Shown: positions 1 through 8,595 of the stretch, piece after piece | Layout: each line of letters begins with the position of its first letter | Numbering within the stretch: the stretch's first letter is position 1 | From: Candidatus Melainabacteria bacterium | Lineage (GTDB): Bacteria > Cyanobacteriota > Vampirovibrionia > Obscuribacterales > Obscuribacteraceae | Length of the DNA: 64,000 bases | Direction of reading: 5' to 3' | Assembly (NCBI GenBank): GCA_003242885.1 | Contig: QKMZ01000002.1 | Coordinates: forward strand, 310,001-374,000 | The notes under the pieces: generated by a model | Told to the model about the DNA's origin: nothing | Databases searched by the model: none | What the model saw: the letters and a program-made list of their open reading frames with translations, nothing else | Translations under genes and position numbers: made by a program

Positions 1-647
1 AGCCGCTTATTCAGCCGGTCGACAATGGTTATGCCGTTAAGTCTGTGGTTATTCCTTTTGAGCGATTTGTCGATGCTCAAGTTTGCCTCGGTCCTGAGAT
101 GCGCTCAACCGGTGAGGTTATGGGCCAGGGGGCTAGCTTCGAGGAAGCTTATGCCCGTGCGCAAATCGCGTCTGGAAAACCCTTGCCTGTCAATGGACCC
201 GTTCTTATTGCCGCCTCTGAGCATTTGGTTAGTGAGGCGCTAAGCGTTGTCGATGTTTTCCGTCGGCATGGCACCGAAGTGATTGTCACTTCTGAGGTGG
301 CTGATTCATTCGATCCGATGAATGCTGATGCGGAAATTATTGATTTGACCAACTGGCGCATCGAAGACATTGCCGCCTGGATGAAGAAGGCTAACGTGAA
401 ACGCGTTGTCAGTTTGTCACCTTTCGACAAACTCTGTCCTGTTCAGGCGAAAGTTCGAAGAGCCGCCGTGGGGCAGGCGATTCCATTGAGCATGACGACT
501 AGAGATGCAATTGGTGTTAGCCAGGCGACAATGACGGTCTCTAAGATGAGTTTGCAATTGAAAGCGATTCAGGAGCGCGGTGCTGCGGCTCCGCAGCCTC
601 AATTCGTGGGCGCACCGGCAGCGCCGGTTGTCCAACTCAGTATTTGA
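1..647 (+). CDS. carB: Carbamoyl-phosphate synthase large subunit, 3' end (partial)
   Basis: The gene enters from the left edge in the frame beginning at base 3; about 215 C-terminal residues are present. CarB makes carbamoyl phosphate from bicarbonate, ammonia (from glutamine via CarA) and ATP for pyrimidine and arginine synthesis. The motif LGPEMRSTGEVMG marks the end of the second ATP-grasp synthetase domain. It is followed by an MGS-like allosteric domain starting near NGPVLIAASEHLV, then a short Ala/Pro-rich tail. The MGS part is divergent, but the STGEVMG signature is diagnostic. Carbamoyl phosphate is also the donor for the carbamoyltransferase that follows at 762, though carB is a housekeeping gene and the adjacency may be chance. 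No clear terminator follows the stop. Confidence 0.92.
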   Translation, partial: PLIQPVDNGYAVKSVVIPFERFVDAQVCLGPEMRSTGEVMGQGASFEEAYARAQIASGKPLPVNGPVLIAASEHLVSEALSVVDVFRRHGTEVIVTSEVADSFDPMNADAEIIDLTNWRIEDIAAWMKKANVKRVVSLSPFDKLCPVQAKVRRAAVGQAIPLSMTTRDAIGVSQATMTVSKMSLQLKAIQERGAAAPQPQFVGAPAAPVVQLSI

Positions 648-668
648 AAAAATTAACCGCCTTTCAAC

Positions 669-714
669 CTGATATTTCAGTCAGGACTAGAGGTTGGACT
701 AAGGCTTATCATTG
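669..714 (+). promoter_or_regulatory. Conserved upstream element, copy A
   Basis: A 46-bp stretch matches 22788-22832 almost base for base, including the shared blocks AGTCAGGACTA and TTATCATTG, with one indel and a few substitutions. It ends 47 bp before the start of the carbamoyltransferase gene; the other copy ends 42 bp before a GT4 start. The similarity sits outside coding sequence and keeps the same orientation and distance to a GTG start, which suggests a shared promoter or operator. TATCAT could act as a -10 box, but no good -35 is evident at standard spacing. Confidence 0.5.
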
Positions 715-761
715 TGCCGGCGGCTTTCTTGCCGTCTTGCCACTAATCGGAAGGCGATAAC

Positions 762-2600
762 GTGACCGGAAAAGTTCGAATACTGGGGATCTCGGCTTAT
801 TACCATGACTCCGCCGCTTGCCTTGTGGAAGACGGTGTCATTGTTGCTGCGGCGCAAGAAGAGCGTTTCACACGGATAAAGGGCGATTCTAGTTTCCCTC
901 ACAATGCTGTTGGTTTTTGCCTTGAGACTGGCGGGATCACCGAAAAGGACATTGATTATGTCGTTTTTTACGAGAATCCTTACGCCAAGTTCGACCGACT
1001 TTTGACCACCTACCACGCCACTGTTCCGGCGAGTTTGCCTTCATACCTGCGCAGTTTGCCGGTGTGGTTGACTCAGAAATTGTGGATGAGAAAGCAGATT
1101 TCCGAAGAGTTGGGCGTAAAAAAGCACGTCTACTTCTGTGACCACCACCTGTCGCACGCAGCCAGCGCCTTTTTTCCGTCTCCGTTCGAAGAGGCCGCTG
1201 TGCTAACAATCGACGGCGTCGGCGAATGGTCCACGACCACCTACGGCATAGGCAAAGGCGACGATTTGAAGCTGCTCAAGCACATTCGTTTTCCCAATTC
1301 ACTCGGGTTGCTTTATTCGGCATTTACGTATTACACCGGCTTCAAAATCAATAGCGGTGAGTACAAATTGATGGGGCTTGCGCCTTATGGCAAGCCGATT
1401 TATGCGCAGATGATCATGGAAAAGCTGATCACGGTTGATGAAGAAGGTGCAGTTGCTCTGAACCAACATTACTTTGACTATGTCGGCGGACTGACCATGA
1501 CTAATGCTCGTTTTGATGAGCTTTTCGGCGGACCTCCTCGGGAGCCGGAATCAATCATTCGCCAGAAAGAAATGGACATTGCCGCGAGTATTCAGAAAGT
1601 TTTGAATGACGTTCTCATCATCATGGCTCGTCACGTGAAGGAAGCAACAGGAGCCAAAAATCTGGTGTTGGCTGGTGGTGTGGCGCTGAATGTCGTCTCT
1701 ACCGGAATACTTTCGCGCGAAAAAATCTTCGAGCAAATCTGGATTCAACCAGCGGCTGGAGATGCCGGTGGCGCGCTTGGCGCTTGCCTCTGGATGTGGC
1801 ACCAGGTGTTGGGCAAGGGCAGAACAATTCAAAAGCCTGACTCCATGTCCGGTGCTTTCCTTGGTTTGGAAATCCCCGATTACTCTGAAGAAGATGATGC
1901 CGTGCTTCGCCGAATGGGCGCTGTTTGGCAAGAGATGGATGAAGAGACTCTGCAAGACGCAATTGCCGAGGCTATCGACAATGGAGAGATCGTCGCTGTA
2001 GCTAGAGGTCGCGCTGAATTTGGACCAAGAGCATTAGGAAGCCGTTCTATTCTTGCCGATGCGCGCAGTCAGAAAATGCAAAGCCACTTGAACTTGCAGG
2101 TGAAGTTCCGCGAGAGCTTCCGCCCTTTCGCTCCAATGGTTCTGGCTGAAGACGCTGAAGAGTACTTTGATATTCCGCAAGAAAGCCCGTATATGTTGCT
2201 CTGTTACCCGGTTTTGGAAAAACAGAGAATTGCTGTGCAGGATAAGGGTCTATTCGGAATTGATCTTTTGAAACAACCGCGCTCTAAGTTGCCGGCAATC
2301 ACTCACGTCGATTACTCGGCACGTGTGCAGACAATCGATAAAGAGAGAAACCCGTTTATTCATTCTGTTATCAGCAAATTCAAGAGTCGCTCCGGCTGCT
2401 CGGTAATCGTCAACACTTCATTCAACGTGCGAGGCGAGCCGATTGTGAACACCGCAGAAGATGCATATCGTTGCTTTATGGCTACGGAAATGGACTGCGT
2501 GGTGATTGGAAATCGTTTCTTTAGAAGAAAGGACCAGCAGGAGAAACCGCTCAGCGAAGAAGAAAGATCCGCCTGGTTGAGGAGGTTCGACCTTGACTAA
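762..2600 (+). CDS. NodU/CmcH-family carbamoyltransferase
   Basis: Transfers a carbamoyl group from carbamoyl phosphate (through a carbamoyl-adenylate intermediate) to a hydroxyl on a sugar or other small molecule. The N-terminal Kae1-like ATPase half begins with GISAYYHDSAACLVEDG. It contains a histidine cluster HHLSHAASAFFPSPFEEAA (about residues 127-145), expected to hold a metal, and LAGGVALNV near 303. The C-terminal carbamoyl-phosphate domain shows FGPRALGSRSILAD near 419 and NTSFNVRGEPIV at 551-562. At 612 residues it is full length for the family. The GTG start is supported by GGAAGG about 8 bases upstream. It overlaps the next gene by 8 bp and probably shares an operon with the SxtJ/K-like and SGNH genes. 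The acceptor is unknown; a surface glycan is likely from context. Confidence 0.9.
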   Translation: MTGKVRILGISAYYHDSAACLVEDGVIVAAAQEERFTRIKGDSSFPHNAVGFCLETGGITEKDIDYVVFYENPYAKFDRLLTTYHATVPASLPSYLRSLPVWLTQKLWMRKQISEELGVKKHVYFCDHHLSHAASAFFPSPFEEAAVLTIDGVGEWSTTTYGIGKGDDLKLLKHIRFPNSLGLLYSAFTYYTGFKINSGEYKLMGLAPYGKPIYAQMIMEKLITVDEEGAVALNQHYFDYVGGLTMTNARFDELFGGPPREPESIIRQKEMDIAASIQKVLNDVLIIMARHVKEATGAKNLVLAGGVALNVVSTGILSREKIFEQIWIQPAAGDAGGALGACLWMWHQVLGKGRTIQKPDSMSGAFLGLEIPDYSEEDDAVLRRMGAVWQEMDEETLQDAIAEAIDNGEIVAVARGRAEFGPRALGSRSILADARSQKMQSHLNLQVKFRESFRPFAPMVLAEDAEEYFDIPQESPYMLLCYPVLEKQRIAVQDKGLFGIDLLKQPRSKLPAITHVDYSARVQTIDKERNPFIHSVISKFKSRSGCSVIVNTSFNVRGEPIVNTAEDAYRCFMATEMDCVVIGNRFFRRKDQQEKPLSEEERSAWLRRFDLD

Positions 2601-3264
2601 GACTGCAGTAATAGAAAGAAACGAAGTTGCCTTCAGGCCCAATCGCAATGCGCGCGGCTCAGGGCATGTGAGCTCTTACATGAAGCGCTTGAACGTGCGC
2701 AGAGAGCGTGCGGCTTTGAAAAACAACGTTATTTTTGGACTGACAATCGGCTGGGTGCTCACTTTGATGGGCGCTTTCAAAACCTACATTCTGCTTGAAA
2801 GCGGCGTGTCGCAACTGATGCTGGTCGCTGGTGTGGCATTCCTCGGCACCACGCTGGTTGCGCCCGGATTGATGATTTATCCGCATAAAGTCATGAAAGG
2901 GATCGCTACTTTTGTTGGCACCAATCTGTTCAAAGGAATTCTTTGCATTGTTTATTTCCTGACTATCCTGCCTGCAGGACTTGTCTACCAGAAGAAGAAC
3001 AATCACGAGCCCTTCTACTCTTGGGCAGCGGGTAATGCTCCTGAGATCGAAGGATGGACTGAAAAAATTGCCTCTGACGAAAATGGTAAGTCTTCCGAAT
3101 ATAGCTTGCCTGGTTGGCTGCAGCCACTCTCTGTCGTGATCTATTTTGCGCGCAACAGTCAGTTGCTTTTCCTTCCTTGCTTGATCGTACTTCTCATGCT
3201 CGGCTTGATCGGAGTTTTTGTTCAAAGCAGTGCGTTGGCTCCATTTATATACACACTGTTCTAA
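2593..3264 (+). CDS. SxtJ-SxtK (DUF5989)-like fused membrane protein
   Basis: A 223-residue membrane protein that is translationally coupled to the carbamoyltransferase. Its TTG start lies inside the upstream gene, 7 bases after a strong GAGGAGG ribosome site. Three hydrophobic segments near 45-65, 72-92 and 108-130 resemble the SxtJ family. The C-terminal 55 residues, ending QSSALAPFIYTLF, closely match the separate small protein DUF5989/SxtK. In saxitoxin and related clusters a carbamoyltransferase (SxtI), SxtJ and SxtK are usually encoded as separate adjacent genes. Here J and K appear fused, with a roughly 40-residue hydrophilic linker. The biochemical role of SxtJ/K is not established; they may anchor or assist the carbamoyltransferase at the membrane (inference). 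Confidence 0.72.
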   Translation: MTKTAVIERNEVAFRPNRNARGSGHVSSYMKRLNVRRERAALKNNVIFGLTIGWVLTLMGAFKTYILLESGVSQLMLVAGVAFLGTTLVAPGLMIYPHKVMKGIATFVGTNLFKGILCIVYFLTILPAGLVYQKKNNHEPFYSWAAGNAPEIEGWTEKIASDENGKSSEYSLPGWLQPLSVVIYFARNSQLLFLPCLIVLLMLGLIGVFVQSSALAPFIYTLF

Positions 3265-3288
3265 GAAGCTGTCCTAAGAGGAAAAGAG

Positions 3289-4869
3289 TTGCTGGAATTA
3301 GCTAGCAAGCCAAAAACAAGCAAAGCAACTCCGCGTCATTTGTCCGCGGGTACTGTTGCTCTGACGTCCGTCGGTTACTTTGTTGCGTCGCTAGCGATTA
3401 TCTGCGGTGCCGCCTTTGCGCTTGACCGCTGGATTATTCCTGAGATGGAAAATCGCGGTTATCTCGAATCTCATTTATGGACAGACGAAAATCATCAGCT
3501 CAATCACTTCACCTACGTGAAGAATGAAGCTCGCAAGGACAACCCTGTCTGGCGTTCGCAGTACATTCCTGTAACAGCGGAGCACCCAGGCAAACAGCGA
3601 ATTCTCGTCATCGGCGACTCTTTTGTCTGGGGTGATGGCTCCAACAATGTAAACACCCTTTGGTGGCGCCAATTAGAACTCGAGCTGCAACGTCGTGGCT
3701 ACAACAACGTTGAGGTCGTGGCAGCCGGATTGAATGGATCAAGCACGCACGACCAGCTAAATTGGCTCGGTTCGATCCTGCCGAAATACACTCCCGATCT
3801 CGTGATTTTTGGCTGCGTTACCAATGATGCCGATGAGAAGGATGCTAGCGGTAAGTCTTATGTGCGCATGATTCCGAAAGAATTGCCCGCTGGAGATAAG
3901 GCTGATTCTAAGTTGAACAGTCTCTTGCCGAATCTGTCCGGACAATTGGAGCAGATAAGCAAACTCTCGCGCCTGGCGCATCTCAGTCAGAAGTCGACAG
4001 CTTTGGAATATGCAGATTGGGAACTTGCCTTGTTGAAAGGGCAGAATTTTAAAGCGTATCAAAATACCGTTTCGTCTCTTGCTAGTCATTTGAAAACCGC
4101 CGGAGTACCGGCCTTTGTAATTTCGCTTCCGGCTGGTTTCCAGAATAAGACAAAAGAAAACACAGCTGGCGGGCAAAACTTCTTTGAGAGTGTGAAGGCG
4201 TATAATGCACAGCGCTTTTCCGCTGTTGAGCCGGTGTTCAAGTCATCCGGTTTGCTCTTTGTCGATACGACCGAAGCGTTCGCAAAGGCTGCATCCGCCG
4301 ATCCGCTTTTGAAGTCGAGCGGCTCGCCTCTGCGTCTGGGAATAAACCCCAGCAATGGACATCCGGGTCCGTTCTCAACCCACTTCTATGCTGTTTCCGC
4401 TGCCGATACTATCGAGCGAAATTTCCCTGCACTCTTGACCAAAACAAGCAGTGCATCCGATTCGACTGTCTCCAAAACAGGCGTAGAAATCAACGATTGT
4501 ATGCCACCGTATATGAACGTGCGCGCTGATGAGAAAGAATCCGGCAGTTTTCAGTTCACGTATCCGCCTGATGTTGCCGAACATACTCTGTTCATGCCGT
4601 TGCGCCGCCGTCACGTTCAGCTGTCCTTGAAAAAACCAGCCTCTGTTCATACCGTTGAGATCAGCGGAGATAACCTCTCTGCTGCACAGATTTATCCAAG
4701 TTTTTTCGATGCCAAACTCGGCTACACGCCTGACGAATTCTCGTCTTTGCCGCTTAAGAAGGGAAATGTCCTTAGCTGGAATCTGGGCGACAAACAACTA
4801 AGCGCACTGAAGATCAGAGCTAGCTTTGATGGCGGCAATCAGGTGCTCAAAATTCGCTTTACTGACTGA
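3289..4869 (+). CDS. Membrane-anchored SGNH/GDSL hydrolase-like protein
   Basis: A 526-residue protein with a single transmembrane helix at about 21-46. An SGNH hydrolase domain follows, with the nucleophile block VIGDSFVWG (Ser111) and a C-terminal histidine block INPSNGHPG (His about 356). The last 120 residues look like a beta-sandwich accessory domain. The hydrolase part probably faces the periplasm. SGNH proteins next to glycan genes commonly add or remove acyl groups, as AlgX/AlgJ-like partners of MBOAT proteins do; which applies here is unknown. The TTG start is chosen because AGAGGAAAAG lies just upstream. It is the third gene of the carbamoyltransferase operon (24-bp gap) and a paralogue of the gene at 15106-16731; both share the NPVW and GDSFVWG blocks. 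Confidence 0.78.
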   Translation: MLELASKPKTSKATPRHLSAGTVALTSVGYFVASLAIICGAAFALDRWIIPEMENRGYLESHLWTDENHQLNHFTYVKNEARKDNPVWRSQYIPVTAEHPGKQRILVIGDSFVWGDGSNNVNTLWWRQLELELQRRGYNNVEVVAAGLNGSSTHDQLNWLGSILPKYTPDLVIFGCVTNDADEKDASGKSYVRMIPKELPAGDKADSKLNSLLPNLSGQLEQISKLSRLAHLSQKSTALEYADWELALLKGQNFKAYQNTVSSLASHLKTAGVPAFVISLPAGFQNKTKENTAGGQNFFESVKAYNAQRFSAVEPVFKSSGLLFVDTTEAFAKAASADPLLKSSGSPLRLGINPSNGHPGPFSTHFYAVSAADTIERNFPALLTKTSSASDSTVSKTGVEINDCMPPYMNVRADEKESGSFQFTYPPDVAEHTLFMPLRRRHVQLSLKKPASVHTVEISGDNLSAAQIYPSFFDAKLGYTPDEFSSLPLKKGNVLSWNLGDKQLSALKIRASFDGGNQVLKIRFTD

Positions 4870-4901
4870 ATTGAAATTGCCCTTTTGTGACGCTCTGCGG
4901 C

Positions 4902-6401
4902 TTACTGTGGCATTTTGAGTTGGTCAGAATCGATGATTTTTCCCAGGTTGGAAATCGAATCGTTGATTTGCAGCATTGAAAATTCGACGGTGGGCGACGA
5001 CTGCAAAAGAGTCCGCGCCAGATCGCGCGCTTGCACGCGTAATTCAGGGACAGCGACAGTCTCGCCGCGCAATCCAAGCGTGCTTGTGCCAAGAGTGAAT
5101 ATGACTTTGCTGGGCTTTTGATTTGCATCAAGCACTGCGCCATCGCTGCGTGCGTTAATGCCTAAGCCGGTAGCATGAGGCTGGACGATTCCGCGAGTTA
5201 ATAAGGACTGAGCCAATGTTGATTTGGATTTGCGGAAATCCGGAGTAAAGCCGGAGCAATTGAGCATGAGATTTACCTTCAGTTGCTGTGGCTGTCCGCC
5301 TCCTCGCGGCATTATCGTCGCGATTAGTGCTTCTGAAGTTTCGTTGACGCTGTAAAGCCTGCCAGCCATCACTTTAAGCTTCCCTGATTGAATGAGCAGG
5401 TCGATTTCATCACCAATTTCCGACGCCATTCGATGACGGTGGACATCCCAATACGTGCGAATATGCCTCAGGAAGCGTTTTTTTTGCTTGTCGGTCAAAG
5501 AAGCCCAGAGCGCTTGCGAATGAGGTCTTAGCGAGTCGATTACCTGCCTCCAGTCGCTAACTTCCATTTTGACTGTTGAGGCATTGTCGAAAAGATGTTC
5601 GAAAGAGCCGTTTCTTATAGATTCTTTCACAGCTTTGAAGATCAGACTGAGATCTCCGTATAGCTCTTGATTCAATTCGGTTTGCGCAAAAGCCGGTACT
5701 GAAGTTTTTGAATGCGCGCGCGGCAGGAGTCCGTGGCGAGAAACCGCATAAATTGTGCCTTTGAAGCCGCTATGGACAAGTTCTAGCGTTTTGTCGACTG
5801 TGGTCAATCCTGTCCCTATTAACAGCGCATCGCCTGTAATGGTATCGAAATTGGTGGCACTAGGCTTCCAGGGATTGCCGATATATTTTTCTGAGGCGGC
5901 GATTCCTTGCGAAATTCCAGAAGGTGCCGAAGGGCTGAAATTGCCTGTTGCCAGCACCACTTTGTCGGCTACTATGACGTCGCCGCTCGCCAGTTTTAGA
6001 ACGGCTTTTGTTTCGTCTTGAATGAGCTTTACCGACAAGACTTCGTCTTCCACTCGCTCGAATGTGACTAGAGATGGCAGATTGTTTGTCGCCGCGTGCA
6101 ATATGTTTTCTACGTATTCGCCATAGAGCGCGCGAGAAACAAAAGCCGTTTCACTCAGCTTTGGATACTTCGTCCGTGCCCACTTTAGAAAGTGCAGTGG
6201 TTCGTCAGTAAACGCGCTCATACGACCGGCAGGGACATTCAGCAAATGTCCTTTGAATTGAGTGGAATAAGCCACCCCTTTGCCCGCTTTTTCTGCCGGT
6301 TCAATAAGTGTGACTTTGACTGGTGTGCGCGCTTGCTGGATGATGTTTACGGCAGTCAGAGTGCCGGTAAAGCCACCACCAATAATTGCCACTGTAATCA
6401 T
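4902..6401 (-). CDS. FAD/NAD(P)-binding protein, YdhS-like
   Basis: A 499-residue flavoprotein-like oxidoreductase. The N-terminal dinucleotide-binding fold has IIGGGFTGT at residues 6-14, followed by GKGVAYS and LLNVPAGRMSAF, the pattern of the NAD_binding_9/YdhS group. A second nucleotide-binding patch, ALLIGTGLTTVD, occurs near residue 190. Substrate is unknown for this group and the glycan neighbourhood does not identify it. It lies 31 bp downstream of the GT2 gene at 6433 on the same strand, so the two may be co-transcribed, and it converges on the SGNH gene with a 32-bp gap. Confidence 0.75.
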   Translation of the reverse strand: MITVAIIGGGFTGTLTAVNIIQQARTPVKVTLIEPAEKAGKGVAYSTQFKGHLLNVPAGRMSAFTDEPLHFLKWARTKYPKLSETAFVSRALYGEYVENILHAATNNLPSLVTFERVEDEVLSVKLIQDETKAVLKLASGDVIVADKVVLATGNFSPSAPSGISQGIAASEKYIGNPWKPSATNFDTITGDALLIGTGLTTVDKTLELVHSGFKGTIYAVSRHGLLPRAHSKTSVPAFAQTELNQELYGDLSLIFKAVKESIRNGSFEHLFDNASTVKMEVSDWRQVIDSLRPHSQALWASLTDKQKKRFLRHIRTYWDVHRHRMASEIGDEIDLLIQSGKLKVMAGRLYSVNETSEALIATIMPRGGGQPQQLKVNLMLNCSGFTPDFRKSKSTLAQSLLTRGIVQPHATGLGINARSDGAVLDANQKPSKVIFTLGTSTLGLRGETVAVPELRVQARDLARTLLQSSPTVEFSMLQINDSISNLGKIIDSDQLKMPQ

Positions 6402-6432
6402 AAAAAAGACCTTAGAACAACCAGTCGGTGAG

Positions 6433-7461
6433 TTAGCGGCTCGAAGCGGCAGCGCTTAATGCTTCTGCCAATGAATCTTCTTTTGCAGCTTTGCTCTCTC
6501 TGTCTTCGCTGAGACTTGAGCTAGCAATATTGCCTTCGAAGCCTCTGCCCAGCTTTTCTCCAATAAGATAGGTCGGGCGTCCGCGCAACTCTTCAAGAGC
6601 CGTGGACAGGTAAATGGCGACAAGACCGGTTGAGAGGACTTGCACGCCGGACAATACTAATAAACCGGACATAATGAAGACGAACGGTTGTGAGGCAGGT
6701 GCACTGGCGAATGCGATTGCCAGTGTGAGCAGCCCGAGGACAGTTAGGATGCCTCCTGCCACTGGGATCAAAAACAGCGGCGCAACGCTGAAGGCAAGTA
6801 TGCCGTCAAAGGCGAGGCGCAGGAGTCTTCTGATTGTATAAGTGCTTTCGCCGAGTTCTCGGGCTCCTCTGTCGACAGGAATTCCCACTTGTTTGAAGCC
6901 CAGCCATGGCACAAGACCGCGTAAGAAGCGCTTCTTCTCGGGCAGACGGCGCAGTGCATCGACGACTTTTCTGTCAATGAGTCTGAAGTCTCCTGTATCG
7001 CGTGGAATATCTACAGCAGATACTGAGGAAAGAACACGATAGTAGAGGAATGCGAAAAGACGCTTCGGCACGCTGTCTTTGCGAGTCGAGCGAGTTGCAT
7101 AAATGACGTCATAGCCGCGGCGCCAGAGATCCATCATTTGTGGGATCAGCTCAGGCGGATCTTGCAAATCGGAATCGATATTTACGACCGCTCTGCCATC
7201 GGAGTGATCCATACCTGCCGTGATTGCAGCTTGCTGTCCGAAATTGCGCGACAGATTGATCAGTTTTACATAGGGAAACTCACCGGCAATTTCTCTCAAG
7301 GCGCGCGTCGTGCGTTCGCCCGAGCCGTCATTAACGAAAACGACTTCGTATTTGATCGAGACGGCCAAAAGAACCTCTTCCAGCCGCTGGAGCAGCCGAA
7401 TTAGATTGCGAGGGTCTTCGTTGTAAACAGCGACTACTACTGATAGGTCAGGTGTTGCCAC
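6433..7461 (-). CDS. GT2 glycosyltransferase, polyprenyl-phosphate sugar transferase (DPM1/GtrB/ArnC-like)
   Basis: Transfers a sugar from a nucleotide donor to polyprenyl phosphate on the cytoplasmic side of the inner membrane. The GT-A domain begins LSVVVAVYNED, has the donor/metal motif NIDSDLQDPPE near residue 95, and carries the family block PRDTGDFRLIDRKVVDALR. Two C-terminal transmembrane helices (about 230-260 and 268-295) match the GtrB/ArnC topology. An Ala/Ser/Glu-rich tail of about 40 residues follows. Such enzymes make lipid-linked donors for GT-C transferases, of which this region has several. The specific sugar cannot be read from sequence. Confidence 0.87.
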   Translation of the reverse strand: MATPDLSVVVAVYNEDPRNLIRLLQRLEEVLLAVSIKYEVVFVNDGSGERTTRALREIAGEFPYVKLINLSRNFGQQAAITAGMDHSDGRAVVNIDSDLQDPPELIPQMMDLWRRGYDVIYATRSTRKDSVPKRLFAFLYYRVLSSVSAVDIPRDTGDFRLIDRKVVDALRRLPEKKRFLRGLVPWLGFKQVGIPVDRGARELGESTYTIRRLLRLAFDGILAFSVAPLFLIPVAGGILTVLGLLTLAIAFASAPASQPFVFIMSGLLVLSGVQVLSTGLVAIYLSTALEELRGRPTYLIGEKLGRGFEGNIASSSLSEDRESKAAKEDSLAEALSAAASSR

Positions 7462-7511
7462 GAGGGTGTTTCCAGAATCTGTAAACCTGTGAGATTGACT
7501 CTCAACAACCT

Positions 7512-7533
7512 TCGAATTGTCTTACAAATTCGA
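7512..7533. other. 7-bp inverted repeat in the gap between two minus-strand genes
   Basis: TCGAATT and AATTCGA are separated by 8 bases in the 144-bp gap between the epimerase gene and the GT2 start. There is no T-run on either strand, so it is not a canonical terminator; it could be an operator for the downstream GT2/oxidoreductase pair. Weak evidence. Confidence 0.2.
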
Positions 7534-7605
7534 GTCGGAGGTCAACTTGTCAGCTTCTAATGTCAAGACGACGGTCAGCTTGTAAAGCCCGCACCTGTGG
7601 GGTTG

Positions 7606-8544
7606 CTAAGCTGGATTTAAGGAAGTGATCCAGTCCCAGGTTTGTCGAAGACCCGCACCCAGCTCTGTTTCGGGGGACCAGTTCAAATGTTTTTTGGCAA
7701 GCTTAATGTCAAGAACATTGGCTGGGACATCGACGCCTCTGGCTGGGGTGTAGTTTACGCTCACCGGTCGGTCTATATTTTTCTTTATCTCAGCAACGAT
7801 TTCATTTAACGAATAGCCGCGTCCGGCTCCAATATTGAATATTCTAGGGTCGTTAGGACCAGCTTGGTATTCTGCCGCAGACACGAGCGCTTTTGCCGTA
7901 TCAGTTACATAGATGTAGTCGCGGATAACTTCGCCATCGCCGAATATGTTTATGGCCTTATTTTCGGATATCGCACCAAGGAAAACGCCGATTGCACCTT
8001 GCTTGGCATGAGGATTCTGCAACACCCCATAGGGATTGGAAAGCCGCAGTACGACGTAGTCCTGCCCCCACTGGGTGTAGAACAAATAAAGATATTTCTC
8101 GATTGCTAATTTGGTGATTCCATATGAACAAATAGGCTCATTCGTATGGTCTTCGGGAATCGGAATCGTTTTGGGTATGCCGTAGATTGTGCCGCCGGAA
8201 GAAATGAAAACCACCTTTTTGACGTTCGAATTGCGGCACGCTTGGAATAGCTGGACAGAATCTTCGACATTCGATTTGATGTCATAGATTGGGTCTTCGT
8301 TGGATGTTTGCGGAACCGTAGTGTATGCGAGGTGGAAAACCCAATCGATACCCTCGACTGCTGCAGCCACTTCACCGTGATTGCCAAGGTCGCCGCTGAG
8401 GTTTTCGACTTCCTTGCGCGATTCTCTAAAGCGACTAGGGTAGCGGTCTAAGACCCGCACCGAATGCCCCTGCAGAAGAAGTTGATCAACTAAGTGGCAG
8501 CCAATAAAACCATTGCCGCCGATTACTAGCGTTTTCATGTGCAT
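7606..8544 (-). CDS. NAD-dependent nucleotide-sugar epimerase/dehydratase (extended SDR)
   Basis: A 312-residue extended short-chain dehydrogenase. It has the glycine-rich GGNGFIG at the N-terminus, the SSGGTIYG active-site serine block, the catalytic YGITK, and LSNPYG and RDYIYVTD segments typical of UDP-glucose 4-epimerase and related enzymes. It likely interconverts an NDP-hexose used for the local glycan. It is distinct from the true GalE at 11957, which has the stricter GalE pattern, so a different sugar may be processed. Start is MHMK (8544) or the ATG two codons later (8538); neither has a strong Shine-Dalgarno. A 51-bp gap separates it from the GT4 upstream, compatible with an operon. 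Confidence 0.8.
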   Translation of the reverse strand: MHMKTLVIGGNGFIGCHLVDQLLLQGHSVRVLDRYPSRFRESRKEVENLSGDLGNHGEVAAAVEGIDWVFHLAYTTVPQTSNEDPIYDIKSNVEDSVQLFQACRNSNVKKVVFISSGGTIYGIPKTIPIPEDHTNEPICSYGITKLAIEKYLYLFYTQWGQDYVVLRLSNPYGVLQNPHAKQGAIGVFLGAISENKAINIFGDGEVIRDYIYVTDTAKALVSAAEYQAGPNDPRIFNIGAGRGYSLNEIVAEIKKNIDRPVSVNYTPARGVDVPANVLDIKLAKKHLNWSPETELGAGLRQTWDWITSLNPA

Positions 8545-8595
8545 AATGTTAGCACGTGATGAAATCGGCTCCCTTTCATACGTTTCAGCAATTGC

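Noticed and set aside
417..635. Minus-strand open frame inside carB
   Set aside because: Lies entirely inside a conserved coding region, with no ribosome site or domain; an antisense shadow.
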